Part shown: positions 1-8,448 of the stretch, piece by piece
Layout: every line of letters begins with the position of its first letter
How positions within the stretch are numbered: position 1 is the first letter of the stretch
DNA from: Lactobacillus gallinarum DSM 10532 = JCM 2011
GTDB taxonomy: Bacteria; Bacillota; Bacilli; Lactobacillales; Lactobacillaceae
Direction: 5' to 3'
NCBI RefSeq assembly: GCF_001434975.1
Contig: NZ_AZEL01000047.1
Span: forward strand, 1-64,000
Length of the DNA: 64,000 nt
Notes under the pieces: model-generated
Told to the model about the DNA's origin: nothing
The model's database searches: none
What the model saw: the letters and a program-made list of their open reading frames with translations, nothing else
Program-made: the position numbers and the translations under genes

Positions 1-42
1 TCAATTATCCCGTCGGATAACTAATTCACTATTTAGCTTAGA

Positions 43-1080
43 ATGTTTATTATGGTTGATATTACAAATGCGAATATAGAGAAAATGTATGGGTTGAATG
101 GCTTACATGAGGTTGTAGTTCAAAAGGGTAATGTTGGAAAGACCTACAATTATGCTCTTCAATTACTAAAACAGGGTACAGATGCGGTAGTATATCGTGC
201 TCGTCATGGGAGAGATTTTGTGAAAGGAAAATGCAAGAATAGTAATGTTGAGCGATTGTATTTAGATGGGATTCATTCTGTTCCTGCTAATAAAACTTTG
301 CAAGCAGCTGGTGGTCATACTCAAACTTGGGAATATGCTAATCGGACAGATTCTTATAGTGGAGCAAGTGAATGGTTTATCGGTACTAAGCCTAAAAAAG
401 ATCCTGATCATCCTTCAATTTATTGGGATACTCAAATTGCTAGAGTAAAGTTCAGTAAAGCTGAATATAAATTCAACACGCAATTACCTCGCATTTCCAA
501 TTTAAATCAAGCTGGTAGGAAATTTGGATTAGCATATAGTGGTAATGACTTGGTTAGATCTGAAGCAGCCGTATCTCCATCTCCAAATTATAGTTATTTT
601 TTAATTGTTACTGTAGATAAAAGTGACACAGGATATTTTTCACTTTATAATTTGGAAGATGTTAACAATGCTTTAGATAGAGTTGGTACAGGTGATGTAA
701 ATTTGAAGACAGACGCATTAGCTGATCAGTGCTTGAAAGCATTTAAAATTAAAGGTCTAGTAAAAGAAATTACATCATTACAAGGATATGATATTGATGA
801 TAACCTGAATATTTATATTTCAAGTGAGGCACATCCAGATCAAACAGATATTTATTCTAAACCTAGAAAAATAGTCAAAATTCCATGGGAAGCTACTGAA
901 GCTTCTGAATGGGATATAATTCGTTTAGATAATAGTTTTAAATTAAATGAATCGGGATTTGCTACAGAATTTGAAGGTATTCAAGTTAATAGTGAAAATG
1001 ATCTTTATCTGACTGTTGCCTACCATGATAGTTCAGATTATACAACTCGAAAGAACAAAATTTTTAAGATTAATTGGTAG
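43..1080 (+). CDS. Helveticin-J-family (class III) bacteriocin-like protein
   Basis: The 345-residue product resembles helveticin J along its whole length. Visible landmarks are VVQKGNVG near residue 26, AGGHTQTWEY near 90, AAVSPSPNYSYF in the middle, IYISSEAHPD, and the closing LYLTVAYH segment. Helveticin J is a large heat-labile bacteriocin of L. helveticus; that this copy is active is inference. There is no signal peptide, as in the family. An in-frame TAG at 34-36 closes the frame upstream, so ATG 43 or the ATG at 52 is the start, yet no convincing Shine-Dalgarno precedes either. The gene may depend on an upstream cistron outside the window or have lost its own start region. It ends at a bidirectional terminator. 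Confidence 0.8.
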   Translation: MFIMVDITNANIEKMYGLNGLHEVVVQKGNVGKTYNYALQLLKQGTDAVVYRARHGRDFVKGKCKNSNVERLYLDGIHSVPANKTLQAAGGHTQTWEYANRTDSYSGASEWFIGTKPKKDPDHPSIYWDTQIARVKFSKAEYKFNTQLPRISNLNQAGRKFGLAYSGNDLVRSEAAVSPSPNYSYFLIVTVDKSDTGYFSLYNLEDVNNALDRVGTGDVNLKTDALADQCLKAFKIKGLVKEITSLQGYDIDDNLNIYISSEAHPDQTDIYSKPRKIVKIPWEATEASEWDIIRLDNSFKLNESGFATEFEGIQVNSENDLYLTVAYHDSSDYTTRKNKIFKINW

Positions 1081-1085
1081 TTAAT

Positions 1086-1132
1086 AAAAAAAGACCAATA
1101 TGTTCAATGCTTAAACATATTGGTCTTTTTTT
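1086..1132. terminator. Bidirectional intrinsic terminator
   Basis: A long inverted repeat (GACCAATATGTT / AACATATTGGTC) is flanked by A-run and T-run. It serves the helveticin-like gene on the plus strand and the SLAP gene on the minus strand. Confidence 0.9.
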
Positions 1133-1811
1133 AATATTGCGTTCTTTGCATGTTGATAAATGATTTTGTTGGATGAGCTGAAAATGGCATTTTTGGCTTT
1201 TTAACTACATTTCCAGAGTAAATCCAGTATTGCGTGTTTTTAATATGATAAGAAGAATAAAGTGAGCCATTTAAAATATTGGCTTCATCGACTACTAATT
1301 TTTGTCCTCTTTTTAAGATCTTCTTGGCAAATTTACCAGATGGGTTCATAGCATATACATTTTTATCTGGTGGTAATGGCTTTCCAACTATTACAGTTGC
1401 TTGATTAGTAAAAACAGTTTTTTGGTTTATTCTTTTGATATTACAACATTTGATATATTTATTATTGTTCAACTTGTAGTATGGTTGAGATTTAATAACT
1501 TTATATGGAAGATAATATAAATCAACTTTAAAATCAGGACTTGATTGTAAATCTTGTCGTACTTGCACGTAATATCTCTTCACAGAATTTGTTTTTAGCA
1601 ATTTTCCTGGAGCAGTAACAGCCTTATTCTTCTTGATGTAATTGTTTTTACCACGTAAACGTTGGCCTTTGTTGTTGTATACATAGGAGTTACTGTTTAA
1701 ATACAGCTTCACATTATTGGCTGCCTTAACTGGGCGGGAATTCATGCTTAGTGAAACGATGCCCAAAAAGACGGTAATGAGAATGGTAAATATTGTTCTA
1801 TTCTTTTTCAT
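1131..1811 (-). CDS. Secreted SLAP-domain (S-layer-associated) surface protein
   Basis: The 226-residue product has an N-terminal signal peptide (KKNR, a hydrophobic stretch, cleavage near VKAAN at about 30). It then has repeats typical of lactobacillar SLAP domains: NSNSYVYNNKGQR near 40, YYKLNNNKYIKCCNIKRI near 110-130, and a second half with VYAMNPSGKFAKK. SLAP domains bind wall polymers and tether S-layer-associated proteins. The adjacent CC pair in the first repeat is unusual, because these domains normally lack cysteine. The gene is monocistronic and ends at the shared terminator. The cell-surface role is inferred from family; no enzymatic domain is visible. Confidence 0.82.
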   Translation of the reverse strand: MKKNRTIFTILITVFLGIVSLSMNSRPVKAANNVKLYLNSNSYVYNNKGQRLRGKNNYIKKNKAVTAPGKLLKTNSVKRYYVQVRQDLQSSPDFKVDLYYLPYKVIKSQPYYKLNNNKYIKCCNIKRINQKTVFTNQATVIVGKPLPPDKNVYAMNPSGKFAKKILKRGQKLVVDEANILNGSLYSSYHIKNTQYWIYSGNVVKKPKMPFSAHPTKSFINMQRTQY

Positions 1812-1893
1812 GTGTTAACACCTCATCAATATTCGAATGTTAACCATATTAAAGCACATAAATTGTGGGGGTACAATAATTCACACTGATCCC

Positions 1894-1921
1894 AAAAAGA
1901 CGGCCATCAAGCCGCCTTTTT
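1894..1921. terminator. Terminator-like hairpin
   Basis: AAAAAGACGGC and GCCGCCTTTTT form an imperfect hairpin with runs on both sides. It lies beyond the tRNA terminator on the minus strand, upstream of the SLAP gene. It may insulate that gene from readthrough. Confidence 0.55.
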
Positions 1922-1941
1922 CACATATCTAATTTTAAGCA

Positions 1942-1969
1942 CAAAAAAAGCACCGCCTTCTTGCAGTGC
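1942..1969 (-). terminator. Terminator of the first tRNA-Lys
   Basis: On the minus strand GCACTGC pairs with GCGGTGC (one G-T pair), followed by seven T. Confidence 0.8.
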
Positions 1970-1982
1970 CATTTCCATATTA

Positions 1983-2055
1983 TGGGTGGCCAGGGGATCG
2001 AACCCTGGACCCACGGATTAAGAGTCCGTTGCTCTGCCAGCTGAGCTAGCCACCC
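1983..2055 (-). tRNA. tRNA-Lys(CTT), copy 1
   Basis: The 73-nt cloverleaf has acceptor arm GGGTGGC/GCCACCC with discriminator A, D arm GCTCAGCTGGCAGAGC, anticodon loop CTCTTAA (anticodon CTT) and T arm CAGGGTTCGATCCCCTG. The 3' CCA is not encoded. It is identical to the copy at 2539-2611. Confidence 0.95.
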
Positions 2056-2167
2056 ATATTTTTTATCAGCTCTCTCGCTGACAGTTAAATATATTACCAG
2101 TAGATTTTGCTTTTGACAAGTACTTTTTTAAAAAAAGTCAAAATAATTGCTCAAAAACATAAAAAAA

Positions 2168-2192
2168 CAAAAAATCGGCCATTTGACCGATC
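2168..2192 (-). terminator. Terminator of the 73-residue gene
   Basis: On the minus strand ATCGGTC pairs with GGCCGAT around an AAAT loop, followed by a T-run. Confidence 0.75.
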
Positions 2193-2196
2193 AATC

Positions 2197-2418
2197 TTAA
2201 AGCTTATCTTCAATGTGATATGCAGTGCCAGTCTGATCTTCCTGCATCTTGTCTGCATAGTAGACAGCATAGATACCACTCTTATCATTTTTAGCAATTA
2301 CAATCTGGCGGCCCGTTGGACGTTCTGCCTTAATAATTTGTGCACTTCTGCGTGCTTCCTTGAAGTCATGGGAAGATGCAATCGCATCCCCCGGATTGAA
2401 AAATACAGCTTCGTTCAT
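2197..2418 (-). CDS. Conserved small hypothetical protein, 73 aa
   Basis: The 73-residue soluble protein begins MNEAVFFNPGDAIAS and is mixed in charge, with no signal peptide or membrane segment. A purine-rich AAGGGGG ribosome binding site precedes ATG 2418, and a terminator follows. It sits between two identical tRNA-Lys genes and is transcribed in the same direction as them. I do not recognise a characterised family. The compact beta-rich sequence (RQIVIAKNDKSGIYAVYYA) would fit a small single-domain protein. A longer open frame on the opposite strand has no ribosome binding site and overlaps this gene. Confidence 0.7.
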   Translation of the reverse strand: MNEAVFFNPGDAIASSHDFKEARRSAQIIKAERPTGRQIVIAKNDKSGIYAVYYADKMQEDQTGTAYHIEDKL

Positions 2419-2492
2419 AGTAAAGCCCCCTTAGTCAAAATATCTTATCTATATTTTACCAAGATCGGCAACCTTAAATCCAATTAGAAGAT

Positions 2493-2526
2493 CAAAAAAA
2501 GAGATAGGATTAAAATCCTATCTCTA
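2493..2526 (-). terminator. Terminator of the second tRNA-Lys
   Basis: A perfect AGAGATAGGAT/ATCCTATCTCT hairpin followed by seven T on the minus strand. Confidence 0.9.
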
Positions 2527-2538
2527 ACTAATATATTA

Positions 2539-2611
2539 TGGGTGGCCAGGGGATCGAACCCTGGACCCACGGATTAAGAGTCCGTTGCTCTGCCAGCTGA
2601 GCTAGCCACCC
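2539..2611 (-). tRNA. tRNA-Lys(CTT), copy 2
   Basis: The 73-nt sequence is identical to copy 1 (anticodon CTT, no encoded CCA), with its own terminator downstream. Its flanks do not resemble those of copy 1, so the duplication is confined to the tRNA itself. Confidence 0.95.
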
Positions 2612-2693
2612 ATGTGCTGAATCAATCAACAGATATTATTATGCAATTAACTGGCAAAAAATGCAAGACTTTTTTTAAATTTTTTCGATTTTT

Positions 2694-2722
2694 TTGGCTA
2701 AAACCGCAAAATCCAGTATAAT
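2694..2722 (+). promoter_or_regulatory. Sigma-A-type promoter of walR
   Basis: TTGGCT (2694-2699), a 17-nt spacer and TATAAT (2717-2722) lie just ahead of the walR ribosome binding site AAAGGAGG. Confidence 0.7.
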
Positions 2723-2746
2723 GTAAGGGCAAAGGAGGCATTCCCG

Positions 2747-3463
2747 ATGCCAAAAAAGATTCTCGTCGTCGACGATGAAAAGCCGATTTCTGATATCATT
2801 AAATTTAATTTAACTAAGGAAGGCTTTGATGTCGACACCGCCTATGATGGCGAAGAAGCTGTTAAGAAAGTTGACGAATACGATCCAGACTTAATGATCC
2901 TGGATTTAATGTTACCAAAGAAAGATGGACTCGAGGTTGCTCGTGAAGTTCGTCAAACGCACGATATGCCAATTATCATGGTAACAGCTAAAGATACTGA
3001 AATTGATAAAGTACTTGGTCTAGAAATGGGTGCTGATGACTATGTCACTAAGCCTTTCTCTAATAGAGAATTAGTTGCCCGCGTTAAAGCTAACTTGCGC
3101 CGTCGTGACATCGTTAAGAAGGCAGAAGCAGCCAGCCAAGATGATACAGATAAGAATATTAAGATCGGTAACTTGGTTATCATGCCAGATGCTTATATTG
3201 TTGAAAAAGATGGTCAAAAGATCGAACTTACTCACCGTGAATTTGAGCTTCTTTACTACTTAGCTCAACATATGGGGCAAGTTATGACTCGTGAACACCT
3301 TTTACAAACTGTGTGGGGCTATGACTACTTTGGCGATGTGCGTACAGTCGACGTAACTGTTCACCGCTTGAGAGAAAAGATTGAAGACAATCCAATTCAA
3401 CCTCAGGTTTTGGTTACTCGTCGTGGTGTAGGATATTACGTAAAACAGCCAAGTGAAGGTTAA
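2747..3463 (+). CDS. walR: Essential response regulator WalR (YycF)
   Basis: The 238-residue OmpR/PhoB-class regulator has an N-terminal receiver with acidic pocket D9/D10, phosphoacceptor D53 in LDLMLP, T80 and K102. Its C-terminal winged helix ends in [13 protein letters not shown] and TRRGVGYYV. WalR controls wall hydrolase and cell-wall homeostasis genes in Firmicutes and is normally essential. It is paired with the kinase downstream. AAAGGAGG precedes ATG 2747 at good spacing. A strong terminator-like hairpin lies between this gene and walK, so the regulator may be made in excess of the kinase. Length and motifs are typical of the family. Confidence 0.97.
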   Translation: MPKKILVVDDEKPISDIIKFNLTKEGFDVDTAYDGEEAVKKVDEYDPDLMILDLMLPKKDGLEVAREVRQTHDMPIIMVTAKDTEIDKVLGLEMGADDYVTKPFSNRELVARVKANLRRRDIVKKAEAASQDDTDKNIKIGNLVIMPDAYIVEKDGQKIELTHREFELLYYLAQHMGQVMTREHLLQTVWGYDYFGDVRTVDVTVHRLREKIEDNPIQPQVLVTRRGVGYYVKQPSEG

Positions 3464-3465
3464 TG

Positions 3466-3507
3466 AAGAAAGTCACAAAACTGAAAAGGTAAGTGACTTT
3501 CTTTTTT
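3466..3507 (+). terminator. Intercistronic terminator/attenuator between walR and walK
   Basis: AAGAAAGTCAC (3466-3476) and GTGACTTTCTT (3493-3503) form an 11-bp perfect stem ending in a T-run. It starts three bases after the walR stop codon and ends 20 bases before walK. Confidence 0.8.
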
Positions 3508-3527
3508 ATGTTAAAAATGTTGAATGA

Positions 3528-5387
3528 ATGATGAAAAAACTCGGAGAGAAATTAAACGCTACATTTAATTCAATTAATACTAAGCTAGCGATTGTGTTTA
3601 TGTTGATGCTGCTAGCAACAATTGAAGTAATTGGAGCTTATTTTACCAGGCAATTAGAACAAAATAGTATTGAAAACTTTCAATCATCGATTCAGATTCA
3701 GACGATCGTAAGCAATCAGTTGGCCAATCAACTAGCCAGCGATAGCAAAAATGCCAATGATCGCTTGAATCAAATCGTCAATGATTATAACAATGACTCG
3801 ATTAGTGAAATTATCGTTGTTGATAATAAAGATACGATTCGTGCGGTCTCTAATTTGAACGATAAAAGCAAGATTGGTCAGCGAATTAACAATACTGATG
3901 TTAAGCAAGTAATTTCAACCGGGCACCAGATTAATAAGGTGGTTGATGATCATGGCAATTACATGATTCAGATCTCGCCTTTAACTAGTGGCAACGGTTC
4001 GAACAACAATGTTGGTGCAATTTATGTTAAGGCCAGCATGCAGGATGTCTTCGATAATCTGCGGCAGATTTCCTTAACATTCTTGATTGCTTCATTAATT
4101 GCGGCACTACTTGGAGCATTTTTAGCACTAGTTATTTCCCGCGCAATTACTCAGCCGATTGAGGAAATGCAAAAACAGGCCCTGCATATTGCCAACGGTG
4201 ATTATTCTAGTCAGGTAAAAATCTACTCAAACGATGAGTTGGGACAATTGGCCAAAGCCTTTAATACTTTGTCCGTTCGAATTGAACAATCGCAAGAAGA
4301 ATCAGATAGTGAAAGACGTAGGCTAGATAGCGTGCTGTCGCACATGAGTGATGGGGTGCTTGCTACCGACCGTCACGGCAACGTCAGCGTCGTTAACCAC
4401 ATGGCACTTAGCTATTTGAATGCGAACGAAGATGAGATCATTAATAAGCCAATAGCAGAAGTTTTAGGTTTGAAAGATACATCGTCACAAGATTTGATTT
4501 CTAGCCAAAAGGAAATCGTTGTTACTCTTGATCCGGGTACGCGTGATGAAATTATTTTGCATGCTAGTTTTTCATTAATTAAGCGTGTAACAGGCTTCGT
4601 ATCAGGTAGTGTTTGCGTTCTTCATGATGTCACGGAACAACAAAAGAATGAAAATTCACAAAGACAATTTGTTTCCAACGTCTCTCACGAGTTAAGAACA
4701 CCTTTAACAAGTTTGCAAGCCTACATTGAAGCTTTAAATGAAGGTGCATGGAAAGATCCTGAAATTGCGCCTAAATTCTTGGAAGTCACTCAGCAAGAAA
4801 CAAGTCGAATGATCAGAATGATTAACGACTTACTTAGCCTGTCCAGAATGGACCGTGGCGTTTCAAAGATGGATCTGGAATTCGTTAACTTGAATGACTT
4901 TGTAAACCATATTTTGAACCGGTTTGATATGATTGTGAAAACCGATAAAAATAAGGGCCACAAAAAGAAATACACTATCAAACGTGAGTTAGGCAATCAG
5001 GCCCTTTGGGTAGAGATTGACACTGACAAGATGATGCAGGTGATCGACAACATTATGAATAATGCGATTAAATATTCACCTGATGGTGGTGTGATCACCG
5101 TTCGCTTAACTCATAGTCAAGGTCACGTTATCTTGAGTATTTCTGATCAAGGATTAGGTATTCCTAGAAAGGACTTAGGTAAGATCTTCGATAGATTCTA
5201 TCGTGTAGATAAGGCTCGTTCACGTGCTCAAGGCGGAACCGGGTTAGGTTTAGCCATTGCTAAAGAAATTGTGGAAGCTCATCATGGTCGAATTTGGGCT
5301 GATAGTAGCGAGGGCAAGGGCTCTACCTTCTATATTTCCTTGCCTTATGAACCAATGACAGAGGAGGATGACTGGGATGAAGTTTAA
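3528..5387 (+). CDS. walK: Sensor histidine kinase WalK (YycG)
   Basis: The 619-residue kinase has the full WalK architecture: membrane helix near 18-38, extracytoplasmic sensor to about 180, second helix near 182-205, HAMP to about 258, PAS near 265-370, then a HisKA domain with H387 in SHELRTPL. The ATPase has NAIKYSPDG (N box), DQGLGIP (G1) and GGTGLGLAIA (G2). It phosphorylates WalR in response to wall state. The first codons are ATG ATG at 3528 and 3531, with no strong ribosome binding site visible, unlike its neighbours. The gene follows a terminator-like hairpin, and its 3' end overlaps the ribosome binding site of walH. Confidence 0.97.
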   Translation: MMKKLGEKLNATFNSINTKLAIVFMLMLLATIEVIGAYFTRQLEQNSIENFQSSIQIQTIVSNQLANQLASDSKNANDRLNQIVNDYNNDSISEIIVVDNKDTIRAVSNLNDKSKIGQRINNTDVKQVISTGHQINKVVDDHGNYMIQISPLTSGNGSNNNVGAIYVKASMQDVFDNLRQISLTFLIASLIAALLGAFLALVISRAITQPIEEMQKQALHIANGDYSSQVKIYSNDELGQLAKAFNTLSVRIEQSQEESDSERRRLDSVLSHMSDGVLATDRHGNVSVVNHMALSYLNANEDEIINKPIAEVLGLKDTSSQDLISSQKEIVVTLDPGTRDEIILHASFSLIKRVTGFVSGSVCVLHDVTEQQKNENSQRQFVSNVSHELRTPLTSLQAYIEALNEGAWKDPEIAPKFLEVTQQETSRMIRMINDLLSLSRMDRGVSKMDLEFVNLNDFVNHILNRFDMIVKTDKNKGHKKKYTIKRELGNQALWVEIDTDKMMQVIDNIMNNAIKYSPDGGVITVRLTHSQGHVILSISDQGLGIPRKDLGKIFDRFYRVDKARSRAQGGTGLGLAIAKEIVEAHHGRIWADSSEGKGSTFYISLPYEPMTEEDDWDEV

Positions 5388-6726
5388 ATTCAAATTCGGT
5401 GAATTTTTCTTAGGTTTAGCTACCCTGCTCGCCATTGTTCTTTCCATTGTTTTATGGATTTTTATCATGACGAGTGACCAGCGTTTTAGCAATATTGGTC
5501 AAAATCAGAATAATACTACAAAAGAGCAGGCTCGTAGCCATAGTGCAAAATCACTGTATGATCTGTACATTCCAACTACTTCATACGGTTTTGTAGACGG
5601 CAGATTATGCCAGTTGTATGATTCAAAAAATAATTTAACTTTGGAATTTACCAAGGAAATTCAAAAAGCCAAGGCAGTTAGCGATGTAAAGAAAATTGTT
5701 AAGTCTCGCGCTAAGTACGAAGAATATTTAAATGATGATGCTTATTTGCAATTAGTTTATCCTGATGAAATCACTTTTTCTTTGTTCAATCATTTGAATA
5801 ATTCTAATAATGATAATCGAGAATTTAACCGTTTCTTTGTTTCGCATTCCAATAACATTATTTATTTAGGCAATGATCAAACTAGTGCGATTTACCGCAT
5901 TAAGATCAAGGGCGCTAACTTTGATAAGTTGCGTAAATTTGCTCGTAATGCCAAAACTAAGAGTCCAGTACACTTGGTTAAATTGCAGGAAGGTTATTCA
6001 CCATTCTATAGTCGAACAACCAATAGCCAGGTTTACAGCTATTTGACTAATAACCAGTCTTATTCTTACTTCGTTTCTCGCTTATTGGGAACTTCTGGAG
6101 TAACTAGCAAGACTAATAAGAGTGGACAAACCATCTATTCTCTCAACTATTACACCAGATTAAAGGTGCCAGATCCTGAATCAGGTGAGCATAATTACTT
6201 GTATACTCATTTTGAAAAGAATAAGATTCCGAATGCAACTAACCGTCTGCTTGATAGCGTGTACTACGTGCACCAATTGGGATTAACCGAACAAGATCTG
6301 CGATTCTTTGACGCGGATGGCTCTAATGTGGGCTATGTCAACTATATTGAAGGGATTCCTGTTTTCTTGAACCAGCATGATTTGCAGGTTAAAACTACTT
6401 TTTCATATGATTCAATTAACGTTGCCTTCAACAGTGTCAATTTCCAAATTCCGATTCCTTTTGATGGTCAAACTCAAGAGTTAAAGCCGACTGCTGAGGT
6501 AGTGAGTGAACTAGGTGCGCATGGTCTTAAGCAATCTGATATTCAACGAATTATTGTAGGTTTCAAGATAGAAAAGGATTCTAGTCACCATAGCTTGATT
6601 AACTTAATTCCAACTTATTACGTAAAGGCTTACGATGAGTGGAAGAGTGTTGACGAGTGGGAAAAGAAGAATGTAGCTCCTTACCGTAAACCTGGGGAGA
6701 CAGTTAAAACTAATGAGGTGAAATAA
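5377..6726 (+). CDS. walH: WalK regulatory membrane protein WalH (YycH)
   Basis: The start is placed at ATG 5377 (MKFKFKFGEF): the GAGGAGG at 5361-5367 sits nine bases ahead of it but directly abuts the alternative ATG at 5368. The 449-residue product has one N-terminal membrane anchor (about residues 8-30) and a large extracytoplasmic domain. In Bacillus, YycH and YycI form a complex with the WalK membrane segments and modulate its activity. Position directly after walK and before walI matches the conserved operon. Sequence conservation in this family is low, so the call rests on topology and synteny as well as length. Confidence 0.9.
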   Translation: MKFKFKFGEFFLGLATLLAIVLSIVLWIFIMTSDQRFSNIGQNQNNTTKEQARSHSAKSLYDLYIPTTSYGFVDGRLCQLYDSKNNLTLEFTKEIQKAKAVSDVKKIVKSRAKYEEYLNDDAYLQLVYPDEITFSLFNHLNNSNNDNREFNRFFVSHSNNIIYLGNDQTSAIYRIKIKGANFDKLRKFARNAKTKSPVHLVKLQEGYSPFYSRTTNSQVYSYLTNNQSYSYFVSRLLGTSGVTSKTNKSGQTIYSLNYYTRLKVPDPESGEHNYLYTHFEKNKIPNATNRLLDSVYYVHQLGLTEQDLRFFDADGSNVGYVNYIEGIPVFLNQHDLQVKTTFSYDSINVAFNSVNFQIPIPFDGQTQELKPTAEVVSELGAHGLKQSDIQRIIVGFKIEKDSSHHSLINLIPTYYVKAYDEWKSVDEWEKKNVAPYRKPGETVKTNEVK

Positions 6727-6728
6727 AA

Positions 6729-7553
6729 ATGGACCATAAACGAATAGAATGGCTGTTTTTCATTGTTTTCTTATTGATCGATATCTATTTGGGGATTGAG
6801 ATTCTACGTTCACCCGTCAATTTGAGCGGAGCAGATACAACCACTCGCAGCGTGGCCAGCATTCGTTCAGAAATGAAGTCAGATAATATTGATTTGCCAG
6901 ATAAACTTTCTAATGCACCTGCCTCAGGCTATTATTTAGCAACCAAAAACCGTAATTATCTTTCCAATAAAATAGATGCTTTGACCAATGTTAACGTACG
7001 CTATTCTAAAGACGAAAATGTTCTTTACGCTGCACCTAAGATGACAACGCTCTTGGATAAAAATCCTAAAAAGGCACTGGAACAAGTAAATAAATTCAAG
7101 AATGATCCTAAGAATGTCCCTTATGGAAAAGAATTCAAGTATGAGCCAGATATGTCCAGCGAAGACAATTATGTTTTTGTACAAACAACTGACTATGGCG
7201 AGATTTATGCTGGTTCAGCTCAATTGAGCATCGCGGTCAAGGATCATCAGATTATCAATTATGCGGAATCTTACATGGGTCCAGCTAGTCCAGTAAGAGA
7301 ATTACAGTCAACGATCAGTGCAGTGCGTGCAGTGCGTGCGATGTATACTAATCGAGAGTTGACTAACAATTCGAAGGTAACGCAAATTAAGTTGGGCTAT
7401 TCTAAGTTGACTGAAGTTCGTGGCAGTACGATTTTGTTACCGACTTGGTTAGTCTGGATAGAAAACAAGACCACTAAGAATATTACGTTAAAGCGAGTTA
7501 ACGCATATACGGCGCAAATGCTCCAGTCGACTACGTATAACGTTGAAAAGTAG
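6729..7553 (+). CDS. walI: WalK regulatory membrane protein WalI (YycI)
   Basis: The 274-residue protein has a single N-terminal membrane anchor (WLFFIVFLLIDIYLGIEIL, about residues 9-27) and an extracytoplasmic YycH/YycI-type domain. It starts two bases after the walH stop, with AATGAGGTG as ribosome binding site. It is expected to act with WalH on the WalK sensor. Family length is about 260-280 residues, which this fits. Identification rests on synteny and topology; no catalytic motif is expected. Confidence 0.9.
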   Translation: MDHKRIEWLFFIVFLLIDIYLGIEILRSPVNLSGADTTTRSVASIRSEMKSDNIDLPDKLSNAPASGYYLATKNRNYLSNKIDALTNVNVRYSKDENVLYAAPKMTTLLDKNPKKALEQVNKFKNDPKNVPYGKEFKYEPDMSSEDNYVFVQTTDYGEIYAGSAQLSIAVKDHQIINYAESYMGPASPVRELQSTISAVRAVRAMYTNRELTNNSKVTQIKLGYSKLTEVRGSTILLPTWLVWIENKTTKNITLKRVNAYTAQMLQSTTYNVEK

Positions 7554-7569
7554 AGAGGTAAAGACAAAG

Positions 7570-8367
7570 ATGAAGGTTTCCGTTTTAGCGAGCGGGTCAA
7601 CCGGTAATACTAGTTTAATCGAAACAGGCCAGCATAAAATCCTTATGGATGCTGGCCTTTCTGGCAAAAAAACTAAGCAATTATTGGCCGATGTTGGCGT
7701 AGATATTAATGATATTGATATGGCGTTTTTGAGTCATGACCATACGGACCATAGCGGTGGTTTAGGCGTTTTGATGCGCCGTTATCCCAAGATCGATGCT
7801 TTTGCTAATAGCGGCACATGGCAGTATCTATTAGATACGCAAAAGATTGGCAAGTTACCGGCAGAGCAGATGAATACGATTGAACCGGGACAGACTAAGA
7901 CTTTTGGCGATCTCGATGTCACGGCATTTGCAACTAGTCATGATGCGGCCGAGCCACAGTATTATGTTTTTACAAGTGGTGGAAAACGAATTGCGTTTTT
8001 AACAGATACAGGCTATGTCTCTGAAGAAGTTGAGGGGACGATTGAGGATGCGGATGCCTATATGATGGAATTCAATTATGATACTATGATGCTAAGAGAT
8101 GGACCGTATTCTTGGTCGCTTAAGCAGCGAATTCTGTCAGATGTTGGGCATTTGTCAAACGATGAAGCAGCCCAGGCTTTAGTTGATGTGGTAACGCCCA
8201 AGACGAAGCATATCTTTTTGGCACACCGTAGTCAGCATAATAATACGGAATACTTAGCACATGAGACGGCGAAAGAAATGCTGATTGAAGGGGATGCAAA
8301 TTTGAGTGATGATGTGCAAATTATTGATACAGAACCCGCTAGTCCAACAAAGTTGATAGAAATTTAG
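7570..8367 (+). CDS. walJ: WalJ (YycJ) metallo-beta-lactamase-fold hydrolase
   Basis: The start is set at ATG 7570 (MKVSVLASGSTGNT), preceded by AGAGAGGT; an in-frame TTG at 7543 would overlap walI and adds residues not seen in the family. The 265-residue protein carries the metal-binding SHDHTDHSGG motif near residue 56-65, later TSHDAAEP, FLTDTGYV and HRSQHN, as in MBL-fold nucleases. YycJ/WalJ has been linked to DNA repair and to coordination of division with replication; its exact substrate is uncertain. It is the last of the tightly packed wal genes before htrA. Confidence 0.93.
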   Translation: MKVSVLASGSTGNTSLIETGQHKILMDAGLSGKKTKQLLADVGVDINDIDMAFLSHDHTDHSGGLGVLMRRYPKIDAFANSGTWQYLLDTQKIGKLPAEQMNTIEPGQTKTFGDLDVTAFATSHDAAEPQYYVFTSGGKRIAFLTDTGYVSEEVEGTIEDADAYMMEFNYDTMMLRDGPYSWSLKQRILSDVGHLSNDEAAQALVDVVTPKTKHIFLAHRSQHNNTEYLAHETAKEMLIEGDANLSDDVQIIDTEPASPTKLIEI

Positions 8368-8448
8368 CAGTTTTTGTATAGATTATTCATATATTTTTCA
8401 AATTTGCTTGGTATAGTATTAACAATGATATGAGGGGAGAGTAACGGT

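Noticed and set aside
2107-2487. Open plus-strand frame across the region of the 73-residue gene
   Set aside because: It overlaps a terminator and a better-supported minus-strand gene, and has no ribosome binding site.
1983-2611. tRNA pair as an integration or duplication of a larger segment
   Set aside because: Identity is limited to the 73-nt tRNA genes; flanking sequences differ and no integrase or att-like repeat beyond the tRNA is visible.
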